Notes under the pieces: generated by a model
What the model was told of the DNA's origin: nothing
The model's input: the letters and a program-made list of their open reading frames with translations, nothing else
Databases searched by the model: none
Part shown: positions 9,492-18,016 of the stretch, piece by piece
Numbering within the stretch: the stretch's first letter is position 1
Layout of the letters: every line of letters starts with the position of its first letter
Assembly (NCBI RefSeq): GCF_016584105.1
Contig: NZ_NRSM01000004.1
Span: 62,001-126,000 of the forward strand
Source of the DNA: Ectothiorhodospira shaposhnikovii
GTDB taxonomy: Bacteria; Pseudomonadota; Gammaproteobacteria; Ectothiorhodospirales; Ectothiorhodospiraceae
Direction of reading: 5' to 3'
Length of the DNA: 64,000 bases
Position numbers and translations under genes: made by a program

Positions 9492-10643
9492 CTACACATC
9501 CCCGTCGTGATCGAAAGTGCCGATGTCCTCCCCCGCCATCTGTCGGCGCACGAATGCCACATCCCGATCCGACAGGGCAAACGGGAAGGACATGATGTCC
9601 GTGGGACTCGAATCCCCGTAGGGACGGTTGCAGGCCGAGATCTCGTCGTCGGAATGCCCGGGGCAACCGGAGGTCTGGAACGGGCGTCCGGAAGCGATCA
9701 GGGCCTCCAGTTCCTGCCGATCCAGACCGAAATCGGTCACTTGCCCCTGCCCGTTGAAACCCATGTCCTGCACCCGCACCCCGCGGTAGTCGATCAGGAA
9801 ACGGGCCAGCTGTACCCGCCGCCACTGGTCCCGGGGCACCGGCGACCAGTCCTCCATCAGGGAACCCTGTTCCGGGAAGAAGGCGAACAGATGATTGTGC
9901 CCACCCATGTCACGGATGCGCTGACAGACCTCCAGCATCTCCTGCTCCGTCTCCCCCATGCCGCAGATGAGATGGGCACCGAAACGCTCAGGGCCGTAGA
10001 TCTCGGCGGCCCACTCCAGGGCCCGCCAGTAGGTGTCCCAGCGATGGGGACTGTCCACCGCGGCGCCCCGGGTGCGCTCGAAGACTTCGGGCGTAACGGC
10101 GTCCAGGGCCACGGTGAAGATCTGGGCACCGATGTCCCGCAACCGCACCAGGTCGGCACGGTCCATGGTGGTGGGATTGGACAGGATGGAGGCCGGGATG
10201 TGGGGCACCGCCTTCACCCATTTCTCCAGCAGGATCGCGGTGTCCTCGTCCGAATCCGGGTGGGTGATCATGGAGATGCACATGCGTTCGAAACGCCCCT
10301 GGTCGGCCCCGTTGCGGATGCGCTCGATCACATCATCGTAGCGGGCCGTGGGCCAGTCCACCCGGATGAAGTTGCGGTCGGCATAGTCACGGGACTCCTC
10401 CCGATGCCGGGCAAGACCGCAATAACTGCAATTGGCCCGGCAGCCTTCCGGATAGGTCACCAGCAGATTGAGACAATGGGTACAGCCGGTACGGTGCATC
10501 CAGCCCTTGACCAGCCCCAGGGTGATGGCGGCGGCGGTGGACATCTGCACGTATTCCGGGGAACGCATTCTGGGCGTCCGGATGTACGGATCGGGACGAT
10601 AGAAGTTGACCGGGATGTCCCGGGCATCGGCGAGAGTGCTCAT
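9492..10643 (-). CDS. lipS2: Radical SAM sulfur-insertion enzyme, LipS2-type lipoyl synthase
   Basis: A 383-residue radical SAM protein. The cluster motif is C-RAN-C-SY-C (CX3CX2C), preceded by a cysteine-bearing segment GCTHCLN. In bacteria with the sHdr-lipoate pathway, two such proteins, LipS1 and LipS2, together place the two sulfurs on the octanoyl arm of LbpA and replace LipA. Its ATG overlaps the lipT stop by four bases. The choice of number (S1 versus S2) rests on my memory of gene order and should be checked. Biotin-synthase-like annotation is the likely automatic alternative. Confidence 0.75.
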   Translation of the reverse strand: MSTLADARDIPVNFYRPDPYIRTPRMRSPEYVQMSTAAAITLGLVKGWMHRTGCTHCLNLLVTYPEGCRANCSYCGLARHREESRDYADRNFIRVDWPTARYDDVIERIRNGADQGRFERMCISMITHPDSDEDTAILLEKWVKAVPHIPASILSNPTTMDRADLVRLRDIGAQIFTVALDAVTPEVFERTRGAAVDSPHRWDTYWRALEWAAEIYGPERFGAHLICGMGETEQEMLEVCQRIRDMGGHNHLFAFFPEQGSLMEDWSPVPRDQWRRVQLARFLIDYRGVRVQDMGFNGQGQVTDFGLDRQELEALIASGRPFQTSGCPGHSDDEISACNRPYGDSSPTDIMSFPFALSDRDVAFVRRQMAGEDIGTFDHDGDV

Positions 10644-11752
10644 GAGAGTGTCCGCTCCTCGGAAGTCTGTGCGTGTGTGTGTTCCTGATTCGCGGCCTGC
10701 AAATATTCCGGAAAGGCGATCCAGCCACGACGGTGGGGGGCATCCTGATCCAGTGCCGATGCCTGCCAGGCGGCGATCAGCTCCCGACGCCGGATCACGG
10801 CCCGGACCAGGCCGGGCTGATAGAGGTCGCGGATCTCCTCGTCATAGTCGGCCAGGGCACTGTCCTCGCCCCGCAGGCAGGCCAGCGCCGCCGCCCCGGC
10901 CCGCTCGCCGGAGATCACCGCCGGAGCAATGCCGCCGCCAGTGATCGGATGGGTCAGGCCCGCCGCATCGCCCACGAACAGCACCGCCCCATGGACCAGG
11001 GCCTCCCGCATGCCACCCACGGGAATGGCCCCACCGGTACGGCGCAGTATCTCCGGCCCGACCCGCCCTTCCCGCACCAGCGTCCGATGCAGGGCATCCA
11101 GGGGCGCCTTGAGATCCGGTGCCAGGCGCTTGTCGATCCCCAGGCCCAGATTGGCTTCCTTCCCCTTGGGAAAGAGCCATGCATACCCCCCGGGATAGTC
11201 CCCGGACAGCCAGATGTCCGTCTCCTGGTGGGCCTTGAGCAGCGGCACGGTGTACTGCCGGGTCTGTACCGTGGCCAGGGCCGGCAGCCCCAGATGGGCC
11301 GCCACCGGAGAATGGGGGCCATCCGCCGCCACCAGCACCCGGTAGGTGATGCAATGGGTTTCCTTTCCGCGCCGGATCCGGGCCAGCCGCGCCGCCGGGT
11401 CCAGCCCCACCAGGGTCGCGCCGGTCCAGAGTCCGGCGCCGGCCTGTTCGGCCCGCCGGGCGATGGCCCGGTCAAAGGCCCCGCGGTGAATCATGATCCC
11501 GGGAAAGTCACTGTCGTGACCCATGCCCGAGGGCAGATAGGTGGTCATGCCGGTGATGGGCTGGCAATACACCGACGCATCCCGGGCATGACGCCCCATG
11601 GGCAGGGGGATGAACTCGGCACACTGCACCGGCTCCCCCACCACGGCCCGACGGTCCACCGCCAGTACCCGGGCACCGCCCTCGGCCGCGATCCGGGCGG
11701 CGCTGCCGCCACCGGGCCCCAGCCCCACCACCAGCACGTCAACCGGCGGCAT
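10640..11752 (-). CDS. lipT: LipT, FAD-dependent geranylgeranyl-reductase-like oxidoreductase
   Basis: A flavoprotein of the geranylgeranyl reductase-like family. The N-terminal dinucleotide motif is VVGLGPGGGSAA, and a second FAD motif FVGDAAGLTHPITGGG occurs about residue 280. In sHdr clusters this gene goes with lipS1/lipS2 and is thought to supply electrons or keep intermediates reduced during lipoate assembly. I start it at MPPVDVLVVG (11752), ten residues inside the longest open frame, which cuts the overlap with slpl from 44 to 14 bases. It overlaps lipS2 by four bases downstream. Confidence 0.75.
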   Translation of the reverse strand: MPPVDVLVVGLGPGGGSAARIAAEGGARVLAVDRRAVVGEPVQCAEFIPLPMGRHARDASVYCQPITGMTTYLPSGMGHDSDFPGIMIHRGAFDRAIARRAEQAGAGLWTGATLVGLDPAARLARIRRGKETHCITYRVLVAADGPHSPVAAHLGLPALATVQTRQYTVPLLKAHQETDIWLSGDYPGGYAWLFPKGKEANLGLGIDKRLAPDLKAPLDALHRTLVREGRVGPEILRRTGGAIPVGGMREALVHGAVLFVGDAAGLTHPITGGGIAPAVISGERAGAAALACLRGEDSALADYDEEIRDLYQPGLVRAVIRRRELIAAWQASALDQDAPHRRGWIAFPEYLQAANQEHTHAQTSEERTLS

Positions 11753-12845
11753 GGGTCCCCGCCCTTGTCGATGCCGGGTCACGGGAGTCCAGGGCCTTGC
11801 GCAGGACCTGCAGGAAATCCTCCCGGGAGAGCATCAGCATCTCCACCCGGTAGGCGTCGAAGAAACGATGAATGTTCGTCTCCAGCTCCGCCACCGGCGT
11901 CTCCTTGAGGGACGCCTCCAGATCCACCAGCATGCGGCGGGGATTCATGAAGAAGTCACCGGTGATCCAGACCTGGCGGATGATGTCCCGGGCCTCGTCC
12001 AGCATCACCCCGGCCCGCATGAGGCCGCCCGGACAGCGATGCACCGCCTCCAGCAGGGGCATGCCCCCCGCCGGGCGATGACGCTGATAGACCCAGTCTT
12101 CGCTGTCGATCTCCACCAGGGCCTGGGCAAAATGGGTCTGCTCCCGCGGGTTCAGGTCATCCTCCGGCACCAGATCCACCTGGAAGGCCTCGGCAAAGGC
12201 TTCGGCCAAGGCGGACTGGACCCGCGCCAAGGGCGGCGGCTCGCCCAGCAGCTCCCGCAGGTTCGTCACCCGCTCCCGGGCCGAGGCAATGGCCTTGTCG
12301 GAGAGCTTTTCCGCCGGGATGCGCAACACCCTGAGCATGCGTTCCACGTCGAAGTCGATGAGCAGGGTGCCCTGATACATGATGGAGTTGCCGTCAAAGG
12401 CCCCGCCAGTACCGGAGATCTTGCGGCCGTCCACCTCGATGTCGTTGCGGGGACGGTAGCGGGCATCCACGCCCAGACGACGGATGCCGTCCGCCGCGGC
12501 CTCGCAGATGCGACGGGCTATCTCCCCCATGTCGGCGGTGCCCAGAAAACGGCGATCCAGATACAGTTCCCAGCCGATCTGACCCGGATCGAAATAGATG
12601 GCACCACCGCCGGTGATGCGGCGCTGGATGTCGATGCCCTCGGTCCGGCAGTGATCGACCCGCAACTCCTGCTCCACGTTCTGGTGGAAACCCACCAGGG
12701 CGCAGGGCTCGAAGCGCAGAAAACGCAGGGTATGGGGACTGTCTCCCGCCTGATGACATTCCAGCAGGGTCCGGTTCAGGGCCATGTTCTCGGCGGCCCG
12801 GCGCAGGCCGGTGTCCAGGACTCTGAGACTGATCTTTTCCGACAT
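11739..12845 (-). CDS. slpl: sLpl(AB), lipoate/octanoate-protein ligase of the sHdr pathway
   Basis: Attaches octanoate or lipoate to the LbpA proteins encoded nearby. The 368-residue protein has the BPL/LplA/LipB catalytic fold: a substrate-loop region LRFLRFEPCALVGFHQ, the RRITGGGAIYFDPGQIGWEL stretch, and a lysine in DGRKISGTGGAFDG that fits the conserved ligase lysine. A C-terminal accessory domain makes it a fused two-part (AB) ligase. The longest frame adds 63 non-homologous residues; ATG at 12845 with GGAG nearby is preferred. It lies between lipS1 and lipT. Confidence 0.85.
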   Translation of the reverse strand: MSEKISLRVLDTGLRRAAENMALNRTLLECHQAGDSPHTLRFLRFEPCALVGFHQNVEQELRVDHCRTEGIDIQRRITGGGAIYFDPGQIGWELYLDRRFLGTADMGEIARRICEAAADGIRRLGVDARYRPRNDIEVDGRKISGTGGAFDGNSIMYQGTLLIDFDVERMLRVLRIPAEKLSDKAIASARERVTNLRELLGEPPPLARVQSALAEAFAEAFQVDLVPEDDLNPREQTHFAQALVEIDSEDWVYQRHRPAGGMPLLEAVHRCPGGLMRAGVMLDEARDIIRQVWITGDFFMNPRRMLVDLEASLKETPVAELETNIHRFFDAYRVEMLMLSREDFLQVLRKALDSRDPASTRAGTHAAG

Positions 12846-12877
12846 CACTCCAACTCCCATTGCATGACCTGGATGTT

Positions 12878-12905
12878 CCCCCTCGCCCGGGGAGAGTGGC
12901 TTGGG
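12878..12905. repeat. REP-like palindrome, copy 1
   Basis: CCCCTCGCCCGGGGAGAG followed by TGGCTTGGG, an imperfect inverted repeat between lipS1 and slpl. It resembles the copy at 14088-14117, so the two bracket lipS1. Confidence 0.55.
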
Positions 12906-12906
12906 A

Positions 12907-14058
12907 TCATGAGCGCGCCATGGCGGCTGGTGCCTGGGCGACGACGGGGATACCGGCCAGCCCGCGGGGCATCCGGCGCCGACGCTCATCCTCAAGGATG
13001 GCCTCCAGGTCCAATTCCAGACCGGCCCGTTCATCCCCCAGCACCTCCTCGCCCACGGCCATGGAACAGCAGGAGGGGATGACGCGGACCCGGTATCCCA
13101 GGCGGGCCGCCAGTTCCACGGTCCCTTCGGCCGGATGGGCCAGCCCGCTGATGCCCGCCATCACCGCATAACTGTCGATCATGGCCTTCACCTCGCCCGA
13201 GGGACGGGCACACCCCAGCAGCAGCGGTGTCCCCGGCAGGGCCTGACGGGCATCCAGGAAAAATCGGCCCACCGCATCCGGGTCCGGCGTCTCGAAAGGC
13301 CGTTTCGGATTGGCATGAAACGGCATCACCACCACCAGCACCACCGCATCGGGGGTATGACGCCGGAGCATCTCCAGGGCATGCCACTCCCCCAGAAAGC
13401 GTCCGTAATGCAGCCCCATGACGATATGGGGCACCACCTTCATGGGGGTCTTCACCAGGTGCTCCAGGGTGGCCTCGAAATCCTCCACCCTGCGTCGCAG
13501 GTGGTAGACCTGGGTGATGGTTTCCTGGGCACCGATCACATCCATCATGGCGGCATCGATGCCCGAATCGGCCATGCAGCGGGCGGCATCCTCGTCCACC
13601 AGGGCCGTGTGCAGCGCGATGCGAAATTGGGGAAATTCATCCTTGATGCGGCGAATGGTGTCGTAATAGGGGCCGTACTCCACCTCGTTGCGGTGGTTGG
13701 AGCCGCCGGTCAGGAGCATGCCCTGCCCCCCCTCCTCCACCAGCCGGTTCACCAGCGCCCACAGGGCGTCGGGAGAACGGGCGGGAATCATGGGTTCCAG
13801 CAACTTGGCCTTGCAGTGATCGCACTGCAGCTTGCAGTCGGCACCGGTGATGGACACCGCGGGCCAGGCATCGCCGGCGCAGCGGCTGATCTCGGTGGTC
13901 TGGTAGGACTTGAAGCTAGGGGTGTAGAAATCGATCCGGGCATCCGAGACCAACCCATCGGACGGATGCCGGGCCTGGAAACGACGCACCAGATCGGGAT
14001 TCAGGGGCAGATCTTCCAGGGCCTCGATACGGGCGGCCAGCGGGTACCAGTCGGTCAT
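12907..14058 (-). CDS. lipS1: Radical SAM sulfur-insertion enzyme, LipS1-type lipoyl synthase
   Basis: A 383-residue radical SAM protein with the motif C-KLQ-C-DH-C (CX3CX2C) near residue 78-85 and a late CCS cysteine pair (VIPSCCSM) that may bind an auxiliary cluster. It is distinct in sequence from the LipS2-type protein downstream. With that protein it would form the two-enzyme lipoyl synthase that acts on octanoylated LbpA. It is 78 bases downstream of lbpA in the same direction. The S1 label is from gene order and is the less certain part of the call. Confidence 0.75.
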   Translation of the reverse strand: MTDWYPLAARIEALEDLPLNPDLVRRFQARHPSDGLVSDARIDFYTPSFKSYQTTEISRCAGDAWPAVSITGADCKLQCDHCKAKLLEPMIPARSPDALWALVNRLVEEGGQGMLLTGGSNHRNEVEYGPYYDTIRRIKDEFPQFRIALHTALVDEDAARCMADSGIDAAMMDVIGAQETITQVYHLRRRVEDFEATLEHLVKTPMKVVPHIVMGLHYGRFLGEWHALEMLRRHTPDAVVLVVVMPFHANPKRPFETPDPDAVGRFFLDARQALPGTPLLLGCARPSGEVKAMIDSYAVMAGISGLAHPAEGTVELAARLGYRVRVIPSCCSMAVGEEVLGDERAGLELDLEAILEDERRRRMPRGLAGIPVVAQAPAAMARS

Positions 14059-14087
14059 GGGAATCCTTGCTTGACGGTGGATCTGTC

Positions 14088-14117
14088 CAGCCCCTCTCCC
14101 CGGGGGAGAGGGGCTTG
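14088..14117. repeat. REP-like palindrome, copy 2
   Basis: AGCCCCTCTCCCC faces GGGGAGAGGGGCTTGG: a near-perfect inverted repeat between lbpA and lipS1. It is of the kind scattered in intergenic gaps of many proteobacteria. It could stabilise or end part of the lbpA message. Confidence 0.65.
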
Positions 14118-14136
14118 GGTCGGCCGTCGCCGACGA

Positions 14137-14577
14137 TCAGGCACAGCCCTTGAAGCCGTCCGCATCCATCTTCGCCTGGAAGGCCGCCAGGGCATCGGCG
14201 CCGGTCTTGAGGTCGACGGCGTCGGCATCCCAGTCGGCGGGCTTGATCTTCACCAGCCAGCCCTGACCGTAGGGATCCTGGTTGATCAGACCCGGACTGG
14301 CGGAAACGGCGTCATTGGTGGCCACCACCTCGCCGCTGATCGGGGTCTTGGCGGGGCCCACCCACTTGCCGGACTCCACGGTGGCGCAGGACTTGTCCTT
14401 CTTCACGTCCTTGCCGGCCTTCTTCGGGGTGTAGGACACCACCTGACCCGCCAGGGAACAGGCATAGGCGGTCATGCCCACGGTTATGTTGCCGTCATCC
14501 TCCCTGCGTACCCAAACATTGTTGTCGATGCTGTAGAGAAGTTCTTCCGGCAGATCACAGCCCTTGACTGCACCCAT
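14137..14577 (-). CDS. lbpA: Lipoate-binding protein LbpA (GcvH-like), second copy
   Basis: A 146-residue relative of the glycine-cleavage H protein that serves as lipoylated carrier for the sHdr system. The modified lysine is Lys71 in ATVESGKWVGP. N-terminal GCDLPEELLYSIDNNVWVR and the C-terminal LINQDPYGQGWLVKIKP region match the fold. Three cysteines outside the H-protein pattern (Cys7, Cys40, Cys64) and a final CA are notable. A good SD (AAGGAGA) precedes the ATG. It is one of two lbpA genes here; which corresponds to LbpA1 or LbpA2 of the literature I cannot fix by eye. Confidence 0.9.
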   Translation of the reverse strand: MGAVKGCDLPEELLYSIDNNVWVRREDDGNITVGMTAYACSLAGQVVSYTPKKAGKDVKKDKSCATVESGKWVGPAKTPISGEVVATNDAVSASPGLINQDPYGQGWLVKIKPADWDADAVDLKTGADALAAFQAKMDADGFKGCA

Positions 14578-14680
14578 GATGGTCTCCTTTTCGATTATTT
14601 GAATATTACCTGCTGCAGTATATCCAGTATCCCGGTAGCGGCGATGACCCCGAGGTGATGCAGGTCAAGGCCCGCGCCGT

Positions 14681-15091
14681 TCAGAAAGTGATCAGCTTGT
14701 CGCAGCCCAGTATCAGGTCCGCCAGGTCGCTGGCACGGGCCACGTGATCCACCTCCGGGATCAGGTCGGCATCCGGATTCATGGCGTAACCGGGCATGGC
14801 CGGTTCACAGACGTGCAGCACCACACCGGCCCGTTTCGCGTCGCGGATGAATTCAATGATGGGGCGCCCACCCTCCATGGCGCACAGCGACTCGGCCACC
14901 CCTGCCTGCATCAGCCTGACCCCCTCCATGGTGAAGAAGACATGCACCCGGGCATCCATGGAGGCCAGCACCGCCCCCAGATAGAAAGGGGTGGCGCAAC
15001 GCGCGGGGGTGGACGGGCCGCTGGTCATGATGAAGACCACGGTCTGATCCGCCTCCACATCCTCCAGTGTTGCCGACGGTGCCTGCACCAT
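14681..15091 (-). CDS. DsrE-family sulfur carrier protein between the two lbpA genes
   Basis: A 136-residue DsrE/F-like protein: TVVFIMTSGPSTPARCATPFYLG opening, an HVFFTMEGVRLM strand-helix, and Cys95 in VVLHVCEPAMPGY at the place where DsrE proteins carry the sulfur-binding cysteine. Cys32 and Cys70 are extra. I start it at the ATG at 15091 (GGTGAG upstream), four bases after the lbpA stop; the longer frame would overlap that gene. Its place inside the sHdr operon suggests it loads or unloads persulfide for this complex. The subclass (DsrE3B/C or other) is not settled. Confidence 0.8.
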   Translation of the reverse strand: MVQAPSATLEDVEADQTVVFIMTSGPSTPARCATPFYLGAVLASMDARVHVFFTMEGVRLMQAGVAESLCAMEGGRPIIEFIRDAKRAGVVLHVCEPAMPGYAMNPDADLIPEVDHVARASDLADLILGCDKLITF

Positions 15092-15095
15092 GAAC

Positions 15096-15536
15096 TCACC
15101 CCCGCCCGCAGTGGATGTCGTCCCGCTCGGCACGGGCACGGTAACCTGTCCGTGCCGCCTCCCCGGTCACGAATCGCGCCAGGGCCTGATCCAGGGGTTC
15201 ATGCACCTCCAGCCGGGCGATCCAGGCACCGAAAGGGTCCTGGTTCAGCAGGGCCGGGGTTGCCATCACCGCTTCGTTCACCGCCACGATGGTGCAGTCC
15301 ACGAAGTTGGGGACGGGTCCGGCCCACTTGCCGCTCTCGATGGTGGCCACCGGCTTGCCGGCAGGGCGGCGAGTGCCCGGCCGGCGGACGCGCACATGCA
15401 GGATCTTGCCGGCGATGGCCTGGGACAGGTCGGTCATCCCGATGGTCAGGATGTCCCCCGGCTCCCGACGCAGCCACACCTGATACTCATCGTCGTAATA
15501 AAGATCCGGATGAAACTCGCAGCCGTTGCAATCCAT
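15096..15536 (-). CDS. lbpA: Lipoate-binding protein LbpA (GcvH-like), first copy
   Basis: A 146-residue H-protein relative. Lipoylation would be on Lys70 in ATIESGKWAGP. It starts MDCNGCEFHPDLYYDDEYQVWLR; the CNGC pair at the N-terminus and the C-terminal HCGRG tail are unlike GcvH. It differs widely from the copy at 14137-14577, so this is not a recent tandem duplication. It follows shdrB2 by five bases and precedes the DsrE-family gene by four, so the three are one transcript. Confidence 0.9.
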   Translation of the reverse strand: MDCNGCEFHPDLYYDDEYQVWLRREPGDILTIGMTDLSQAIAGKILHVRVRRPGTRRPAGKPVATIESGKWAGPVPNFVDCTIVAVNEAVMATPALLNQDPFGAWIARLEVHEPLDQALARFVTGEAARTGYRARAERDDIHCGRG

Positions 15537-15541
15537 GAACC

Positions 15542-16453
15542 TTAAATGACCCCCTTGTCCTTCAGAAAACCGATGGAATCACTGACATTTTCGTGAATCC
15601 CCAGCTTGCGCGGCGACAGCCCCAGGGACAAACCCAGCAACTGGGTGAAGTAGACGATCTTCACATGGGTCTTGATACCAAACTCCGTCTCCGCGCGCAC
15701 CTGATGCATCTCCAGCCCCGAGTGACAGGTGGGGCATTCAGTGGCGATCACCTGGGCACCGGAATCCTCCGCCGCCTGCAACAAATTCAGCACCAGCTGG
15801 GTGGAAGTATCGGAATCCGACAGGGTATGGGCACCGCCGCAACAGGCCGTCTTCAATGGGAAATCCATGTTCTCCGCACCGGCGGCCTCCAGCAGGTCAT
15901 CCATGAAATGGGGCTTGTGGGTGGACTCGGAGCCCGGCCCCTGGTCCTTCTCCGGAAAGATCTGCCGTGGACGGGTGTACATGCAGCCGTAGTAGTTGGC
16001 GATGCGGATGCCGTTCAGGCCCTTCTTCATCCGCTGCTTGATGCCTTCGGGCCCCTTCTCCTCCATCAGCCACTCCAGCAGATGCACCGTGCGCACGTCC
16101 CCCTTGTACACCGGGTCTCCTGCCTTGCGGGCCAGGTCCTGCACCGTCTCCATGGCCTTTTCGGAGGTGGCGGTTTCGTATTCGGCCTTCTTCAGGTTGT
16201 GGTAACAGCCGTTGCAGGGGGCCATTACCGTGTCCAGCCCCATCTGCTCGGCGGCAATGGCCAGGTTACGGGCGGACAGATAGGTCTGCAGCATGGGATG
16301 GATGTTCTTTACCTCCATGGCGCCGCAGCAGTTGTAGTCCTTGAGGTTGACCATCTCCATGTCCAGGGCCTTCACCAGCACCCGGGTGGACTTGTCATAG
16401 GGACCACCGGAGCCTTCCAGGGCGCAACCGGGATAGTATGCAACCTTAGCCAT
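15542..16453 (-). CDS. shdrB2: sHdrB2, CCG-domain subunit of the sulfur-oxidising Hdr-like complex
   Basis: A 303-residue HdrB-like protein with two complete CCG domains for noncubane [4Fe-4S] clusters. The first is Cys10, Cys42-Cys43, Cys80 and Cys83 (NCCG, then CNGC); the second has a YYGC cysteine, ACCGG and CPTC. HdrB subunits hold the disulfide or sulfane-sulfur active site. The ATG at 16453 (MAKVAYYPGC) is preferred over the longer frame, which adds 32 unrelated residues. It overlaps the shdrC2 end by eight bases. Confidence 0.92.
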   Translation of the reverse strand: MAKVAYYPGCALEGSGGPYDKSTRVLVKALDMEMVNLKDYNCCGAMEVKNIHPMLQTYLSARNLAIAAEQMGLDTVMAPCNGCYHNLKKAEYETATSEKAMETVQDLARKAGDPVYKGDVRTVHLLEWLMEEKGPEGIKQRMKKGLNGIRIANYYGCMYTRPRQIFPEKDQGPGSESTHKPHFMDDLLEAAGAENMDFPLKTACCGGAHTLSDSDTSTQLVLNLLQAAEDSGAQVIATECPTCHSGLEMHQVRAETEFGIKTHVKIVYFTQLLGLSLGLSPRKLGIHENVSDSIGFLKDKGVI

Positions 16454-17162
16454 GGGTGGCCTCCTTCTGTTCACGCACGTACTGCCTGAGTACCTCGCCG
16501 GTGCGCCCCCAGGAGCGGGTTCTGGGGGGGATGAAGAAATTGCGCGCAAAGCGCATCCCCAGGCCCACCGGCAGATACTGCATCAAACGCACGCCGAACA
16601 CCCGCAGCCACTGGGGCACCAGGGGCTGACCGGTCTTCTTCAGGAAATTGAGCAGCACCAGGCTGTCCTCGATGCGGCCACGGGCATAGATCTGCTCGGT
16701 GAACTCCTCGTCAAAGATCCGGGACGGCGACTTGGGCATGTGCCCCTCGTCCTCCAGCCAGTGGGCCAGGGCCTTCATCACCCCTTCCGGACGCACGTCC
16801 TTGGGGCAGATGCTCGTACACTTGTTGCAGGATACGCACTGCCAGATGATGTCCTTGTCCTTGATGATCTCGTCCTTGAGCCCCGTGCGCACTGCATAGA
16901 TCCAGTAGCGGGGATTGAACTGCACGTTCTGGGCATACATGGTGCAGGAGTTGGTGCAGGAACCGCACTGCCAGCAGCGGTGAACGTTCTCCGCGCCGGG
17001 ATAGCGCTGGATGACGGCCTCGAAGTCATCATCGTAATCGGTGATGGTCCGGGGCGTGATCATGGTATTCCAGTGACCGGAGACATCCACGCCGTCCACC
17101 ACCAGATTGTCGTGGCGAAGCAGACGCTCCGGTTCGATCAGGGATTTTTCGTGTATCGCCAT
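16446..17162 (-). CDS. shdrC2: sHdrC2, ferredoxin-like electron transfer subunit
   Basis: A 238-residue HdrC-like protein with two [4Fe-4S] ferredoxin motifs: CWQCGSCTNSC and CVSCNKCTSICP. It would pass electrons between sHdrB2 and the FAD subunit. Start at the ATG at 17162 (MAIHEK) with GGAG ten bases upstream; the longest frame adds 21 residues of no similarity. It lies between the conserved unknown subunit gene and shdrB2. Confidence 0.92.
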   Translation of the reverse strand: MAIHEKSLIEPERLLRHDNLVVDGVDVSGHWNTMITPRTITDYDDDFEAVIQRYPGAENVHRCWQCGSCTNSCTMYAQNVQFNPRYWIYAVRTGLKDEIIKDKDIIWQCVSCNKCTSICPKDVRPEGVMKALAHWLEDEGHMPKSPSRIFDEEFTEQIYARGRIEDSLVLLNFLKKTGQPLVPQWLRVFGVRLMQYLPVGLGMRFARNFFIPPRTRSWGRTGEVLRQYVREQKEATHG

Positions 17163-17193
17163 GCTTTTCTCCGCAACTCGTCGCGCATCAGGC

Positions 17194-18009
17194 TCAGGCC
17201 GGGCCTGCCTGATGCCAAGTCTCATGACCCGCCGCGGCCATTACACCGCGCCGCTCGTCGATACCCAGCAATTTGACCACCAGTTCCATCGGGTCCTGCC
17301 GGGCGCCGAAGTCTCCCTGCAGGATACCCAGCCCCCCGGAAACGGAACGCACGTAGTCCGCATAGCCCCGGGCCAGGATCAGATCCGTGAAAAAGGGCAG
17401 ATCCCGGTAGAAACCACTGGCGGACAGGTGCCCGACAAACCACTGGCGCACCCCTTCCATGGCCTCCGGCGTCAGTTCCAGGGGCAGGCTCTGCAGACTG
17501 TCACTGCCCGACACGAACTCCCGTACGGCGCCGCTCATGGTCTGGGTATCCCAGACCCAGCGGGTCATCAGGGGAATCGTCTCCGGCGTCCGGAAATGCA
17601 GCAGTTCCGCCGCCAGGTCCCAGGCCGCCCTCCGCAGCTTGCGCTCCGGCACCGGCAGGCGATCGCAGAAGACCTCCATGCGCCGGAGCAGACCGTCCCG
17701 GCCATAGACCAGATCCAGCACTGCCCCGGCCAGGGCCTCCGGATCCATCTGCCGCAGCACCGGCCCCAGCCGACGCCGGGCCGGAAAGACGCATTCCAGC
17801 AACAGCAGGGGGACCTCCGGTGACAGGGTGGCGGGACGCGACTCGGGCAGGGCCTTGGCAAACAGGGCATGTTTACTGCCCAGGGCGGTGAGGTAGATCT
17901 CCACGCCGCCCCGCTCGTTCATGTCCTCCAGCAGTGCCGCCAGCTTGAAGGCGGCCACCTTTTCATCCAGGGGAATGGCCGGGGGTGCCGGGGTGATGGG
18001 CCGGGTCAT
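17194..18009 (-). CDS. Conserved hypothetical protein of the sHdr cluster
   Basis: A 271-residue soluble protein found in this slot (between shdrA and shdrC2) in sHdr clusters; its role is not known to me. It is mostly helical, opens ITPAPPAIPLDEKVAAFKLAALLEDMNERGG, and has only one cysteine (in EVFCDRLPVPERK and neighbours I see no CxxC), so it is unlikely to bind an iron-sulfur cluster. The ATG at 18009, six bases inside a possible GTG, has GAGG at the right distance. Tight spacing to shdrA (seven bases) argues for a complex partner or assembly factor. Confidence 0.8.
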   Translation of the reverse strand: MTRPITPAPPAIPLDEKVAAFKLAALLEDMNERGGVEIYLTALGSKHALFAKALPESRPATLSPEVPLLLLECVFPARRRLGPVLRQMDPEALAGAVLDLVYGRDGLLRRMEVFCDRLPVPERKLRRAAWDLAAELLHFRTPETIPLMTRWVWDTQTMSGAVREFVSGSDSLQSLPLELTPEAMEGVRQWFVGHLSASGFYRDLPFFTDLILARGYADYVRSVSGGLGILQGDFGARQDPMELVVKLLGIDERRGVMAAAGHETWHQAGPA

Positions 18010-18016
18010 CGGCACC

